In this document: in pieces, positions 52,205 to 60,668 of the stretch
Numbering within the stretch: position 1 is the first letter of the stretch
How the letters are laid out: every line of letters starts with the position of its first letter
Assembly (NCBI RefSeq): GCF_003298505.1
Contig: NZ_QNGB01000001.1
Location: forward strand, 62,001-126,000
Direction of reading: 5' to 3'
DNA from: Roseovarius sp. TE539
Lineage (GTDB): Bacteria > Pseudomonadota > Alphaproteobacteria > Rhodobacterales > Rhodobacteraceae
DNA length: 64,000 nt
Program-made: the position numbers and the translations under genes
The notes under the pieces: model-generated
The model's input: the letters and a program-made list of their open reading frames with translations, nothing else
Told to the model about the DNA's origin: nothing
The model's database searches: none

Positions 52205-52829
52205 CGCCGAGGCCGGTCACGACGGGCCGTCAACATGGCGGGACAAGGCACCCGGACGACGGGGCAACACCAACGCACCCAGAGACCGCAGTCAGCCCGG
52301 GGCGGACCCGCGACCCTTGGCTCGGGTCGGCGATAGCTGACCTTCACCGTGTACTTGGCAAACTGGTAAGATGCGGGACTAAGGGGACATTGGCCTTGCG
52401 GCCCCCGCGCGGAATCAAGCCCGAAGGGCGCCGCGCATCGCCGGGCCATCCCCCGGCACGGCGATTTGGCCTGAGCAGGGGCGCCGCCCCCGAGTCACGA
52501 GGACACCTCGGGAATAAAGCGCGTCCAATCGCGCGCCGGATCGCCGCGCCACGGCCCGTCGATGCGCGGCTCGGCACCGGTTGTCCGGATGCCGGAATCG
52601 GGCTCTCAACCGGCTTTGGCTGCACGCTACAGGAATGGCCGCTGTCGGGATACGGCCACGAGTTTTCACATCCCGCTCCCTGCGCATAGGGGCCACAAGC
52701 GCTGACCGCGGCATTCGCGACATAGGGCGCCAAGCCGTCGCTGTCAGCATCAGGGGCCGGGGCCTGCCTCGGGAAAGGGCCGGCCCCCTGCAATGGCCCT
52801 GCCCGCGCAAGCCCGTCACATTGCCGCGT
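52205..52829. other. 625-base gap without a convincing intact gene
   Basis: Between the Acg-type gene and mrp no intact gene is supported. It is as GC-rich as its surroundings. A short open stretch on the minus strand at 52495-52605 reads like a real C-terminus (see the separate entry). An AT-richer patch near 52340-52390 stands out but matches no element that I know. Confidence 0.5.
52495..52605 (-). pseudogene. Possible remnant C-terminus of an unidentified gene
   Basis: In this frame about 36 codons read EPDSGIRTTGAEP... to DWTRFIPEVSS and a TGA, with codon usage like the neighbouring genes. A TGA in frame at 52606-52608 blocks it upstream and no start codon is available within it, so if it was coding it is now a fragment. 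It lies in the largest gap of the window. Confidence 0.3.
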
Positions 52830-53915
52830 TCAGGCCATGCCGCCCTCGACCAAACGGTCGGCAATCTGCGCATAGGATTGCGCCATCGGCCCGTCCCCGG
52901 TGGCGATCGGGGTACCGCTGTCACCCGAAAGCCGGGTTTCAAGGTCGATCGGCAACGCCCCCAGAAAGGGCAGGCCCGACTTTTCGGCCTCCGCCCGGAC
53001 CCCGCCGTGACCGAACAGATGCGCCTCGTGCCCGCAACCGGGGCAGACATATGTGGACATGTTCTCGATCAGGCCCAGCACCGGGGTCTTGAGCGTCGTG
53101 AACATGTCCATCGCCCGGCGCGCATCCAGAAGCGCCACGTCCTGCGGGGTCGAGACCACCAGCGCGCCTGTCGGTGCGGCCTTCTGGCACAGCGTCAACT
53201 GAACATCGCCGGTGCCGGGCGGAAGGTCGACGATCAGCACGTCCAGCTCGCCCCAGTTCACCTGGCCGATCATCTGCTGCATTGCCCCCATGAGCATCGG
53301 ACCGCGCCACACGACCGCCTTGTCGGGCTCCAGCATCAATCCGATCGACATCATGGTCACACCGTGCGCGTGCAGCGGTTCGATATTCTTGCCGTCCGGG
53401 CTGAGCGGTCGTCTCGACACACCCATCATCCGCGGCTGGCTGGGGCCGTACAAATCCGCATCCAGCAAACCCGTGCGCCGCCCCCGCCGGGCCAGCGCCA
53501 CGGCCAGGTTGGCCGAAACGGTGGACTTTCCGACCCCTCCCTTGCCCGAGGCGACGGCGAGGATGGATTGCACGCTCGCAGGCCTCAGCGGCACATCCTG
53601 CGTCGTGGGATGGCCCCCCGCTTCGGGGCCTTGCGCGGGCCCGGATGACGATCCGGCCGGTTGCGAAGAACCATGCGCCGTCAGCGCAACCGTTGCCTTG
53701 GTGACCTCCGGCAAACTATCGATCAGGCGCTCGGCGGCATCGCGCAACGGCCCCATCTTTCGGGCGCTTTCCGGTGTTGGAGCCTCGATGACGAATCGCA
53801 CTTCCCCACCTTCGACCGTCAGCGCACGCACCATGTCGCGCGAAATCAGATCACCACCATCGGGCAGATCAAGCCGCCTGAGCTCTTCTTCGATCCTTGC
53901 CCTTGTCAGCGCCAT
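52830..53915 (-). CDS. mrp: Mrp/ApbC-type iron-sulfur cluster carrier P-loop protein
   Basis: This cytoplasmic ATPase scaffold or carrier for 4Fe-4S clusters has 361 residues. The N-terminal MIP18/DUF59 domain covers about 1-90, followed by a Pro/Gly linker, the deviant Walker A SGKGGVGKST near residue 124, the switch motifs VDLPPGTGDVQL near 228, and the metal-binding CPGCG (CxxC) near 290. Similarity of all motifs is strong. It may help mature the 4Fe-4S enzymes of the window, for example NarG/NarH, but it acts generally. Confidence 0.96.
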   Translation of the reverse strand: MALTRARIEEELRRLDLPDGGDLISRDMVRALTVEGGEVRFVIEAPTPESARKMGPLRDAAERLIDSLPEVTKATVALTAHGSSQPAGSSSGPAQGPEAGGHPTTQDVPLRPASVQSILAVASGKGGVGKSTVSANLAVALARRGRRTGLLDADLYGPSQPRMMGVSRRPLSPDGKNIEPLHAHGVTMMSIGLMLEPDKAVVWRGPMLMGAMQQMIGQVNWGELDVLIVDLPPGTGDVQLTLCQKAAPTGALVVSTPQDVALLDARRAMDMFTTLKTPVLGLIENMSTYVCPGCGHEAHLFGHGGVRAEAEKSGLPFLGALPIDLETRLSGDSGTPIATGDGPMAQSYAQIADRLVEGGMA

Positions 53916-54040
53916 GCCCCATCTCCCATCAGCTTCGCCGCATTAGGTGGCGCCTTTGCCCGGCAGAGGCAAGGCCGGCCGCGGTACTGCCCAAAAAATC
54001 CCTGAATTGCCTAACTTTAGGTCAATTACCCTTATGCATT

Positions 54041-54098
54041 TGCTGCATAGCAGCATTGAATACGAAAGGGATTGTGCAGACGCAGCATTGGACTATCT
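54041..54098 (+). promoter_or_regulatory. Upstream region of ccaF1 with palindrome and possible RpoH-type promoter
   Basis: A palindrome TGCTGC-ATA-GCAGCA lies at 54041-54055. A promoter-like pair TTGTGC (54072-54077) and CTATCT (54093-54098) with 15 bases between lies about 60 bases before the DUF1127 start. In Rhodobacter sphaeroides the homologous gene is transcribed by RpoHI and RpoHII, and the pair is compatible with that type, but the match is loose. Confidence 0.35.
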
Positions 54099-54159
54099 TT
54101 GTTTCAACGCAGGCGGGTGAGCCGGCAAATTACGAACGCTGACACAAGGAAACAGAACG

Positions 54160-54381
54160 ATGGCATTCGCAGATTTCGCGCAATCGACACGGGGCGGATT
54201 CGGAACCCTGGCAAACAGCGCGTTGCGGAAGGTCGAGCAACGCGTCGAACGCCACCGTGCCTATCGCCGCACCCTGAACGAGCTCGCGGCGCTGTCCAAC
54301 AGCGATCTGGCCGATATCGGCCTGCATCGCAGCGAAATTGCCCACGTGGCGAAGGAATCGGTCTACGGCCCGCGCGGCTAA
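54160..54381 (+). CDS. ccaF1: Small DUF1127 protein (CcaF1-like)
   Basis: This is a 73-residue Arg-rich DUF1127 protein. The C-terminal family motif RTLNELAALSNSDLADIGLHRSEI (about residues 40-63) is typical, and the N-terminus is short and basic. In Rhodobacter sphaeroides the equivalent (RSP_6037, CcaF1) is an RNA-binding protein encoded directly upstream of and co-transcribed with the CcsR1-4 small RNAs, and it influences their maturation. The same order is seen here: the gene is followed within 15 bases by the first of four CCUCCUCCC hairpins. AAGGAA precedes the ATG. Confidence 0.93.
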   Translation: MAFADFAQSTRGGFGTLANSALRKVEQRVERHRAYRRTLNELAALSNSDLADIGLHRSEIAHVAKESVYGPRG

Positions 54382-54393
54382 GACCTCAAGGCT

Positions 54394-54426
54394 CAGGTGC
54401 TCCTCTCCTCCTCCCTGGGGCTCCTG
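54394..54426 (+). ncRNA. ccsR1: CcsR1-type small RNA hairpin
   Basis: Stem CAGGTGCTCC / GGGGCTCCTG (one T-T mismatch, one wobble) carries CCTCCTCCC in a 13-base loop (motif at 54407-54415). The exact ends of the processed RNA cannot be read. Confidence 0.85.
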
Positions 54427-54433
54427 ACACGAC

Positions 54434-54470
54434 GGCGGCGGCATCTCTCCTCCTCCCTGATGCCGTTGCC
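54434..54470 (+). ncRNA. ccsR2: CcsR2-type small RNA hairpin
   Basis: A 12-bp stem (GGCGGCGGCATC / GATGCCGTTGCC with two G-T pairs) and a 13-base loop with CCTCCTCCC at 54449-54457. It begins 8 bases after the first hairpin. Confidence 0.85.
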
Positions 54471-54503
54471 GGGAACGACCGGGGCCTTGTCCCCTAAAAG
54501 ACC

Positions 54504-54540
54504 GTGGTCAGGCCCTTTCCTCCTCCCTGGGCTTGGTCAC
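54504..54540 (+). ncRNA. ccsR3: CcsR3-type small RNA hairpin
   Basis: A 12-bp stem (GTGGTCAGGCCC / GGGCTTGGTCAC, three G-T pairs) and a 13-base loop with CCTCCTCCC at 54519-54527. A GGGG/CCCC pair upstream (54481-54494) may form a further short helix. Confidence 0.85.
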
Positions 54541-54548
54541 GAAATTGC

Positions 54549-54586
54549 GGCGGCGCCCATCCTCCTCCCGGGCGTCGCCGTTTTTT
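54549..54586 (+). ncRNA. ccsR4: CcsR4-type small RNA hairpin with intrinsic terminator
   Basis: A 10-bp stem (GGCGGCGCCC / GGGCGTCGCC, one G-T pair) with CCTCCTCCC in the loop (54561-54569) is followed by a G and T6 (54581-54586). It therefore serves both as fourth CcsR hairpin and as terminator of the ccaF1-ccsR transcript. The motif is complementary to Shine-Dalgarno sequences (anti-SD). Confidence 0.88.
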
Positions 54587-54700
54587 CTGCCGGTCCCGGA
54601 CTCACCAGCATCGTCTCGTTGCCATAGGCAATGCCGAACCGCGGTATCGCCGCACCGCGCATTGGAGATGCGCGCGGCTTCGGAAGAGGAACGACCGCTA

Positions 54701-55054
54701 TCAGAGGGGTATGTCGGTATGTTGCGAGATCTTTTTCTTCAAAAAGCCGACGGCAAGTGCTCTTACAATTTCGAGCGTGGCATTCCCACCCGTTTCCGCA
54801 ACTGCTTTCTTGGTTTCCCGCCAAAGCCCTTCATCGCGGATCGCCTCAAGAAAATCATGTCCTTGGGTAGTCATCCGATAAGTACCTTCCGCGACAGGGG
54901 TTACAAGCCCTTGGTCAGCCAAAAGGTTAAGATGATACTGCCACCGTCTGTCTTCTTGCGATGCGCCGATGACATTCCTATCAAGGATCAAAAAATCCTC
55001 TTGCTCTTCAAACTCGAAGAGCATTTCGCGCAAGAGATCGTCGTCTCGTTTCAC
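54701..55054 (-). CDS. DUF2513 domain protein
   Basis: This 117-residue protein belongs to DUF2513, whose start is typically a KRD-D-L motif (here [20 protein letters not shown]). It is probably a winged-helix domain: helices around [37 protein letters not shown]. Proteins of this family are often mobile-element or toxin-antitoxin associated, and the role is unknown. The GTG start at 55054 overlaps the pheS stop (GTGA), a sign of translational coupling; the longer upstream frame lies in pheS. It is unusual to find a DUF2513 gene directly coupled to a tRNA synthetase gene. Confidence 0.8.
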   Translation of the reverse strand: MKRDDDLLREMLFEFEEQEDFLILDRNVIGASQEDRRWQYHLNLLADQGLVTPVAEGTYRMTTQGHDFLEAIRDEGLWRETKKAVAETGGNATLEIVRALAVGFLKKKISQHTDIPL

Positions 55055-56124
55055 CGCGACAACCCGCCATGCAGCGTCGGCACATCGAGCGCGCTGAACC
55101 CGTAATGGCGCAGCCACCGCAAATCGCTGTCGAAGAACGCCCGCAAATCCGGGATCCCGTATTTCAGCATCGCGATCCGGTCGATGCCCAGCCCGAAGGC
55201 GAAGCCCTGCCACGCCGCCGGGTCGATGTTGCCGGCCATCAGCACCTTGGGATGCACCATGCCCGACCCGAGGATCTCAAGCCAGTCGTCACCCTCGCCC
55301 ACCTTCAGGGTGCCGCCCTCCCACGAACAGCGGATATCGACCTCGGCCGAGGGTTCGGTGAACGGGAAATGCGAGGCGCGGAAACGCAGTTCCACGTCGT
55401 CGACCTCGAAAAACGCCTTCACGAACTCCTCCAGACACCATTTGAGATTGGCCATCGAGATGTCGCGGTCGATCGCCAACCCCTCGACCTGGTGAAACAT
55501 CGGCGTGTGCGTCTGATCGTAATCCGCGCGATAGACACGGCCAGGGCAGATCACGCGCAGCGGCGCCCCGGCCATTTCCATCGACCGGATCTGCACCGGG
55601 CTGGTATGGGTCCGCAAGACATGCGGCGGCCGGTTATCTCCCTCGGCACGGTGGGTGTAGAACGTGTCCATCTCGGCCCGCGCGGGATGGTGGCCGGGGA
55701 TGTTGAGCGCATCGAAATTATGCCAGTCACTTTCGATCTGCGGCCCCTCGGCGACCGAGAAACCCATGTCGGCGAAGATGGCTGTGACTTCCTCAGTAAC
55801 CTGGCTCACCGGGTGGATCGTTCCGGTGCGCCGCGGCCGGGCCGGCAGTGTCACGTCCAGCCACTCGCCACGCAGACGCTCCTCCAGCGCGGCATCGGCC
55901 AGCGCGGCCTTCCGGGCGGCCAATGCGCTGTTGATCTCGTCCTTGAGCGCGTTGAGCCTCGGGCCCATGACCTGACGCTCCTCCGGGCTCATCTTGCCCA
56001 GTTCGCGCATCTTCAGGGAAACTTCCCCCTTTTTTCCAAGGGCCTGAACACGCAGCGCCTCCAGCGCCGCCTCGTCGGCCGCGTCGGCGATCAGACCGAT
56101 ATACTTGTCCCTGAGATCATCCAT
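55051..56124 (-). CDS. pheS: Phenylalanine-tRNA ligase alpha subunit
   Basis: This is the catalytic subunit of the alpha2-beta2 class II synthetase, 357 residues. The N-terminal coiled-coil (about 1-85) is followed by the class II catalytic domain: motif 1 region [28 protein letters not shown] near 110, motif 2 near [15 protein letters not shown] to [24 protein letters not shown] near 190-220, and motif 3 [22 protein letters not shown] near 310-335. pheT is not adjacent; a DUF2513 gene follows it instead. Confidence 0.97.
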   Translation of the reverse strand: MDDLRDKYIGLIADAADEAALEALRVQALGKKGEVSLKMRELGKMSPEERQVMGPRLNALKDEINSALAARKAALADAALEERLRGEWLDVTLPARPRRTGTIHPVSQVTEEVTAIFADMGFSVAEGPQIESDWHNFDALNIPGHHPARAEMDTFYTHRAEGDNRPPHVLRTHTSPVQIRSMEMAGAPLRVICPGRVYRADYDQTHTPMFHQVEGLAIDRDISMANLKWCLEEFVKAFFEVDDVELRFRASHFPFTEPSAEVDIRCSWEGGTLKVGEGDDWLEILGSGMVHPKVLMAGNIDPAAWQGFAFGLGIDRIAMLKYGIPDLRAFFDSDLRWLRHYGFSALDVPTLHGGLSR

Positions 56125-56239
56125 GAGCCCGCCCCGTTCCGTTCCGGCCTTCCTGCTATCGCCAGACTCCGGCGAATTCAAGCATTGCCGGACATTCGGT
56201 TTTCCCCGATGTTGAACCGGGACAGACAGGGCCAGCACC

Positions 56240-56977
56240 ATGAGCTATTTTCGCGACTACCTGAAACGCACCGATCACCGGGGGCTCACCAAATGGCTGC
56301 ACTATTTCGACGCCTTCCAGCGCGAACTCGGACACCTGCAGGGGCGGGACATCTCGTTTCTGGAAATCGGGGTTTACTGCGGCGGATCGATTCCGATGTG
56401 GGCGGGATATTTCGGGCCGGACGCGCGCTTGGTGTTCGCCGACATAGATCCGGCCTGCACCGCCCATGCCGAACCCGGAACAGTGGTGGAAATCGGCGAT
56501 CAGGCGGACCCGGTTTTTCTCAAGGAACTAGCCGAAAAACATGGGCCTTTCGACGTCATCATCGACGATGGCGGCCATCATGTGCACCAGCAAACCACAA
56601 GTTTCGAACATCTCTGGCCGCATCTGAACGACCGGGGGCGCTATCTTGTCGAGGACACCCACACCAGCTACTGGCCCGGTTTCGGCGGCGGCTATCGCGA
56701 GGACAAGAGTTTCATCGAATACTCCAAACGGCTGATCGACCTGATGCACAGTTGGTACACCGACCAGGATGAAATCTTTCCCTTCGATGAGATGGCGCGA
56801 CAGATCGCCGGTATCCGTTTCTACGATTCCATCGTGGTGATCGAGAAACATCGGGACAAGGAGGCGCCCCTGATGATCGGGTCCACCAATGGCGAAGTGA
56901 CCGGGTCGCGCAGGCCGCTGAAAATCCGCGGCCGGCGATCGCTATTCCAAGGCAAGGACGGAACCAGGGACCGCTAG
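56240..56977 (+). CDS. Class I SAM-dependent methyltransferase (macrocin/cephalosporin-hydroxylase-like)
   Basis: This is a 245-residue methyltransferase-like protein. The N-terminal half holds the SAM-binding Rossmann motif [19 protein letters not shown] near residue 40, then FADIDPAC and [18 protein letters not shown] near 105 that look like an acidic metal-binding pair seen in O-methyltransferases acting on sugar or peptide substrates. It is divergent from pheS by 115 bases and overlaps the desaturase gene end by four bases (convergent). The substrate is unknown; glycan or polyketide modification is typical of relatives. Confidence 0.8.
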   Translation: MSYFRDYLKRTDHRGLTKWLHYFDAFQRELGHLQGRDISFLEIGVYCGGSIPMWAGYFGPDARLVFADIDPACTAHAEPGTVVEIGDQADPVFLKELAEKHGPFDVIIDDGGHHVHQQTTSFEHLWPHLNDRGRYLVEDTHTSYWPGFGGGYREDKSFIEYSKRLIDLMHSWYTDQDEIFPFDEMARQIAGIRFYDSIVVIEKHRDKEAPLMIGSTNGEVTGSRRPLKIRGRRSLFQGKDGTRDR

Positions 56978-57867
56978 GAGTTTCCGAGGCGACGTGCATA
57001 ATCCGCGGAAAACGCCGCGTAGCCATCCGCAGTCACCCGGTGTCGGCCCCGCATCCGTTCATGCAGGTCGGGCAACCTGTGGAATGGCACCTGTGGCAAT
57101 GTATGGTGTTCCGCATGGTAGGGCATGTTCCACGCCAGGAACCGCACGATACGGTTGGTGAAGGTGGTGCGCGTATTCTCGAACATATCCGCCACGAAAG
57201 CGCAGCGCCCATGCTCGGCCAGAAGGTAAAGACGCAGAAAAGGCTGACCCAGAAGGCAGGGTATCAGCCAGACCCAGAACAGGAGCGGCGTGAACAGGAG
57301 ACTGGCGAGCGCAACTGCATACGCCGCCAGCATAAAGCGTGCCTCCTGCCGGACACGGGGCCGGGCGCGTGCCGGGATATACGACCCCGGATCGCGCCCT
57401 GTCGCATTCCCCACCGTCTGCCCGATCATCGCCCACCAGAAGGGCAGGCCCGAGACGTGCCGGACATACTCGCCCAATGTCTCCGGCTTGTGACCCGCGA
57501 TAAGCTCCGGATCCTTGCCTGGTATGTTGGTGTGGCGGTGATGCGCAAGGTGGAAATACCGGAACCATTCGAAGGGCTGAAGGATCAGAAGACCCGTCAA
57601 ACGGCCCGCCCACTCATTGATCCACGGTGTCCTGAACGGCGTCTTGTGTGTCGCTTCATGCTGAAGCGTGAACAGGAAACAGATGGCGATCCCCTGAAAC
57701 AAAACCGCGAGCGGCCACATCCACCACCCCTGCGCGATCCACATGCCCAGACCGAAGATCAGCCCCGCATGCCCGGCCAGGTGCCGCAGACCGGGGGCAT
57801 CGGTGGTCCGGCCAAGATCAGAAAGCGCCTCCCGCGGAAGCGACGCTATGAAAGCCCGGTGATCCAT
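56974..57867 (-). CDS. Membrane fatty acid desaturase family protein
   Basis: This is an integral-membrane di-iron desaturase of 297 residues with at least four helices. The three His boxes are HEATH (residues 70-74), HLAHH (106-110) and HAEHH (near 250), as required for the diiron site. Related enzymes desaturate acyl lipids or oxygenate carotenoids or ornithine lipids; the substrate is not apparent. It is convergent with the methyltransferase. Confidence 0.9.
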   Translation of the reverse strand: MDHRAFIASLPREALSDLGRTTDAPGLRHLAGHAGLIFGLGMWIAQGWWMWPLAVLFQGIAICFLFTLQHEATHKTPFRTPWINEWAGRLTGLLILQPFEWFRYFHLAHHRHTNIPGKDPELIAGHKPETLGEYVRHVSGLPFWWAMIGQTVGNATGRDPGSYIPARARPRVRQEARFMLAAYAVALASLLFTPLLFWVWLIPCLLGQPFLRLYLLAEHGRCAFVADMFENTRTTFTNRIVRFLAWNMPYHAEHHTLPQVPFHRLPDLHERMRGRHRVTADGYAAFSADYARRLGNS

Positions 57868-57910
57868 GCCCGGACCCTAGCCAATCGCGCGCCCGGTTTC
57901 CACAGCCATG

Positions 57911-57944
57911 GTTTCACCATTCCCCAAGTACTCCCGCCGGAGGC
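57911..57944 (-). repeat. Diverged copy of dispersed intergenic element
   Basis: On the minus strand GCCTCCGGCGGGAGTA is followed by CTTGGGGAATGGTGAAA. The first half is identical to the copies at 38494 and 61474; the second half has drifted. Confidence 0.55.
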
Positions 57945-58000
57945 ACCCGGACCATGACCGAGGAAGGACGGACGCGGCACTGCACGCACCACGACGAAAG

Positions 58001-58026
58001 AACCCGCCGGCGCAATAACCGGCGGG
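58001..58026 (-). terminator. Terminator after rplT
   Basis: An 8-bp perfect stem CCCGCCGG / CCGGCGGG with an 8-base loop lies 29 bases past the rplT stop; on the minus strand it is followed by TTCTTTCGTC, a moderate T-tract. Confidence 0.7.
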
Positions 58027-58054
58027 CTCTCGAAAATTCCGTCGGGATGGAACC

Positions 58055-58420
58055 CTACTTCGCCAGCGCGCTTTTCGCCTGATCGACGATGGCGCCGAAG
58101 GCTTCGGGTTCGCGAACGGCCAGATCTGCCAGAACCTTGCGGTCGACCTCGATGCCGGCAAGGCCCAGCCCGTTGATGAAACGCGAATAGGTCAGCGCCT
58201 CGTCATGAGCACGCACTGCGGCGTTGATCCGCTGGATCCACAGGGCGCGGAAACTGCGCTTGCGGTTCTTGCGGTCGCGGGTGGCGTACTGGTTGGCCTT
58301 GTCGACGGCCTGCGTGGCCACCTTGAAGGTATTCTTGCGACGGCCGTAATAGCCCTTCGCGGCGTTTGTGATCTTCTTGTGACGGGCGTGGGTGACCGTT
58401 CCGCCTTTGACGCGTGCCAT
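58055..58420 (-). CDS. rplT: Ribosomal protein bL20
   Basis: This large-subunit protein is 121 residues. The N-terminal basic region ([77 protein letters not shown]) is nearly invariant in bacteria. It follows rpmI by 22 bases. In many species L20 regulates its own operon; no leader structure is obvious in the short spacer. infC is not next to these genes. Confidence 0.98.
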   Translation of the reverse strand: MARVKGGTVTHARHKKITNAAKGYYGRRKNTFKVATQAVDKANQYATRDRKNRKRSFRALWIQRINAAVRAHDEALTYSRFINGLGLAGIEVDRKVLADLAVREPEAFGAIVDQAKSALAK

Positions 58421-58442
58421 ATCTCAATCCTCCTTCTGGGCT

Positions 58443-58643
58443 TCAGCGCGAATAGGGCATCATCGGCTTGACGATACCTTCATCTGCCTTGCTCAGCGTG
58501 GTGGTGCCACGCGCGTCGCGAATGAATTTGTTGGTGCGCTTGATCATGCCGTGGCGCTTGCCGGCCTGGGCGGCCACCACGCGGCCCTTGGCCGTCACCT
58601 TGAACCGCTTCTTGCAGCTCGACTTGGTCTTCATCTTGGGCAT
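58443..58643 (-). CDS. rpmI: Ribosomal protein bL35
   Basis: This 66-residue ribosomal protein begins [17 protein letters not shown] and ends with [16 protein letters not shown], both typical. It is the first gene of the rpmI-rplT operon on the minus strand; AGGAG lies upstream of the ATG. Confidence 0.98.
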   Translation of the reverse strand: MPKMKTKSSCKKRFKVTAKGRVVAAQAGKRHGMIKRTNKFIRDARGTTTLSKADEGIVKPMMPYSR

Positions 58644-58780
58644 TTCCGGCTCCTCTTGTCGTCGGTCGGTTGCGCGCGACTCGGCATGCCACTTCGGCCG
58701 GCCGCGCCAATGAAGGCGGCATATACGCCGGCATCGCGCGTTCCGCAAGGGGGGTCGCGCAGGATTGCCGTGATCACCGC

Positions 58781-59005
58781 CTATCTCAGAAACGACGCCA
58801 CGACCCTCACGAAAACATCGGGGATGTCGGCGATCCTGTAGCCGCCAGGGCTCTGGGTCAGCGCCCAGACCACCAGAGCCCCACCCGCGATCATCGCGAA
58901 GGCCGCGACACGCGGCGCGCGCCCGTCCGAAAGCGCCGAAAGCGCCGCCGGCACGGAAAACACCGCGATCACAAGCCCGATAACCAGTGCCAGATCCGTA
59001 TCCAT
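58781..59005 (-). CDS. Small hypothetical membrane protein
   Basis: This 74-residue protein has two hydrophobic helices, residues about 5-25 ([17 protein letters not shown]) and 35-53 ([19 protein letters not shown]), and a short tail with [13 protein letters not shown]. It is unrecognised. The ATG at 59005 has AAGG upstream; GTG at 59017 is an alternative. It lies between pyk and rpmI on the same strand, 37 bases after pyk. Confidence 0.65.
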   Translation of the reverse strand: MDTDLALVIGLVIAVFSVPAALSALSDGRAPRVAAFAMIAGGALVVWALTQSPGGYRIADIPDVFVRVVASFLR

Positions 59006-59042
59006 TTGCCTTTTCACCCCCCAACCGCGAGAAAGGGTGATC

Positions 59043-60488
59043 CTAGCCCGGATCAGTGGAATAGATCAAACTTTCCTGACAGGGCGCCACGCGCAGGATG
59101 TTCGTCGTGCCCGGCACGTTGAACGGAACGCCGGCAATGACCACGATCTGGTCAAGGGGCTCGGCATATCCCTGCTCGCGGGCTGCACGCGCCGCACCGA
59201 GAACCGCTTGCTTGAACCGCTCGAGGGTGCCCGTCATCACGCAGTTGACCCCCCATGTCAGCGCCAGCCGCCGGGCCGTCCCGCGCAGGTTGGTCATCGC
59301 GATGATCGGCACCCTCGGCCGCTCGCGCGCGGTCAGAAGGGCCGTCGTCCCCGATTGGGTGAAACAGCAGATCGCCTTGATATCGGTGGTCTCCGCGATC
59401 TCGCGCGCGGCGGCGACAATCCCGTCGGCCACCGTGGTGCGCGTGGCCCGGCGCGAAGCCTCGATGATCTCGGTGTAAGTGGGGTCGTCCTCGACCTCGC
59501 GCGCGACGTTGTCCATGGTTGTCACCGCCTCGACCGGGTACTCACCCGCCGCCGATTCCGCCGACAGCATGATTCCGTCCGCCCCCTCATAGATGGCCGT
59601 GGCCACGTCGCTGACCTCGGCCCGGGTTGGCATCGGGCTTTCGATCATCGATTCAAGCATCTGCGTCGCCACGATCACCGGCTTGGCCTCGGCACGGCAT
59701 TTGCGCACCAGCCGTTTCTGGATCGGCGGCACGTTCTGGACCGGAAGCTCGACCCCCAGGTCACCACGCGCCACCATGATCCCGTCGGAAACGGCAAGGA
59801 TACGGTGGAAATTCCTGACCGCCGCGGGCTTCTCGACCTTCGACAGGATCGCGGCACGGCCGTCGCACAAGTCCCGCGCCTCCTCCACGTCCTCGGGCCG
59901 CTGCACGAAACTCAGCGCCAGCCAGTCCACGCCCAGGCCGCAGACGAACTCCAGGTCCTTGCGGTCCTTCTCGCTCAGCGCCGCGAGCGGGAGAACGACA
60001 TCCGGCACGTTCACACCCTTGCGGTTCGAGATCGTACCACCGGTGACGACCTCGCAGTCCGCGAAGTCCTTGCCGCAATCGCGCACCCGAAGCCTGATCT
60101 TGCCGTCGTTGACCAGAAGGGACGCCCCCGGTTCCAGCGCTTCGAATATCTCCGGATGCGGCAGGCAGACGCGGTGCGCATCGCCTTCCGCCGGATCAAG
60201 GTCCAGCCGGAAAGCCGCCCCCTCATCGAGTTCTTCCTCGCCACGGGCGAAGACACCCACGCGCAGCTTCGGCCCCTGAAGATCAGCGAGGATGCCGATC
60301 GGGCTGTCGAGTTCGTCCTCGATCTCGCGGATGATCCGGTGCTTTTCCCGGATCGCCGCGTGATCGCCATGACTCATGTTGAGGCGGAAAACATCCGCGC
60401 CCGCCTCGTGCAGGGCGCGAATCGTCGCGTGGTCCGACGATGCCGGCCCCAGCGTTGCGACGATCTTGACATTGCGATGTCGTCTCAT
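59043..60488 (-). CDS. pyk: Pyruvate kinase
   Basis: This enzyme performs the last step of glycolysis, phosphoenolpyruvate to pyruvate with ATP formation. The 481 residues include the N-terminal motif KIVATLGPAS, the substrate-site segment VFRLNMSHG near 33, ILADLQGPKLRVG near 67, the K-site DLGVELP near 250 (MVARGDLGVELP) and EGADGIMLSAESAAGEYP near 310. It is divergent from an N-formylglutamate amidohydrolase family gene. A LacI-type operator-like site lies about 90 bases upstream (60578-60591). Confidence 0.97.
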   Translation of the reverse strand: MRRHRNVKIVATLGPASSDHATIRALHEAGADVFRLNMSHGDHAAIREKHRIIREIEDELDSPIGILADLQGPKLRVGVFARGEEELDEGAAFRLDLDPAEGDAHRVCLPHPEIFEALEPGASLLVNDGKIRLRVRDCGKDFADCEVVTGGTISNRKGVNVPDVVLPLAALSEKDRKDLEFVCGLGVDWLALSFVQRPEDVEEARDLCDGRAAILSKVEKPAAVRNFHRILAVSDGIMVARGDLGVELPVQNVPPIQKRLVRKCRAEAKPVIVATQMLESMIESPMPTRAEVSDVATAIYEGADGIMLSAESAAGEYPVEAVTTMDNVAREVEDDPTYTEIIEASRRATRTTVADGIVAAAREIAETTDIKAICCFTQSGTTALLTARERPRVPIIAMTNLRGTARRLALTWGVNCVMTGTLERFKQAVLGAARAAREQGYAEPLDQIVVIAGVPFNVPGTTNILRVAPCQESLIYSTDPG

Positions 60489-60577
60489 GCCTTGGTCCTT
60501 CCTGCGGATCGCGTCCGCATCCGTTGCCCGGAGACCAGCGCCGCGGAATGACGCGGGCCGGACCTGCGAAAAGCAAC

Positions 60578-60591
60578 CGTTAACGCTAACA
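60578..60591 (-). promoter_or_regulatory. Near-palindromic LacI-type operator upstream of pyk
   Basis: On the minus strand this reads TGTTAGCGTTAACG, 13 of 14 positions consistent with a palindromic TGTTAxCGxTAACA-type operator. CceR, the LacI-family regulator of central carbon metabolism in Rhodobacter sphaeroides, binds a site of this kind as I recall. It lies 90-103 bases before the pyk start and 78 bases before the divergent hydrolase start. Confidence 0.5.
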
Positions 60592-60668
60592 ATTTCATCC
60601 CGCCCTTTTATCCGTTTCACATCTTTTTGCAACTGGCCTAGAGCAGGGTCAAAGGAAATGAAGACCCC

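Noticed and set aside
52344-52793. 149-codon minus-strand frame in the gap before mrp
   Set aside because: It has Pro/Ser/Arg-rich low-quality sequence, and another frame over the same bases shows a more convincing short C-terminus.
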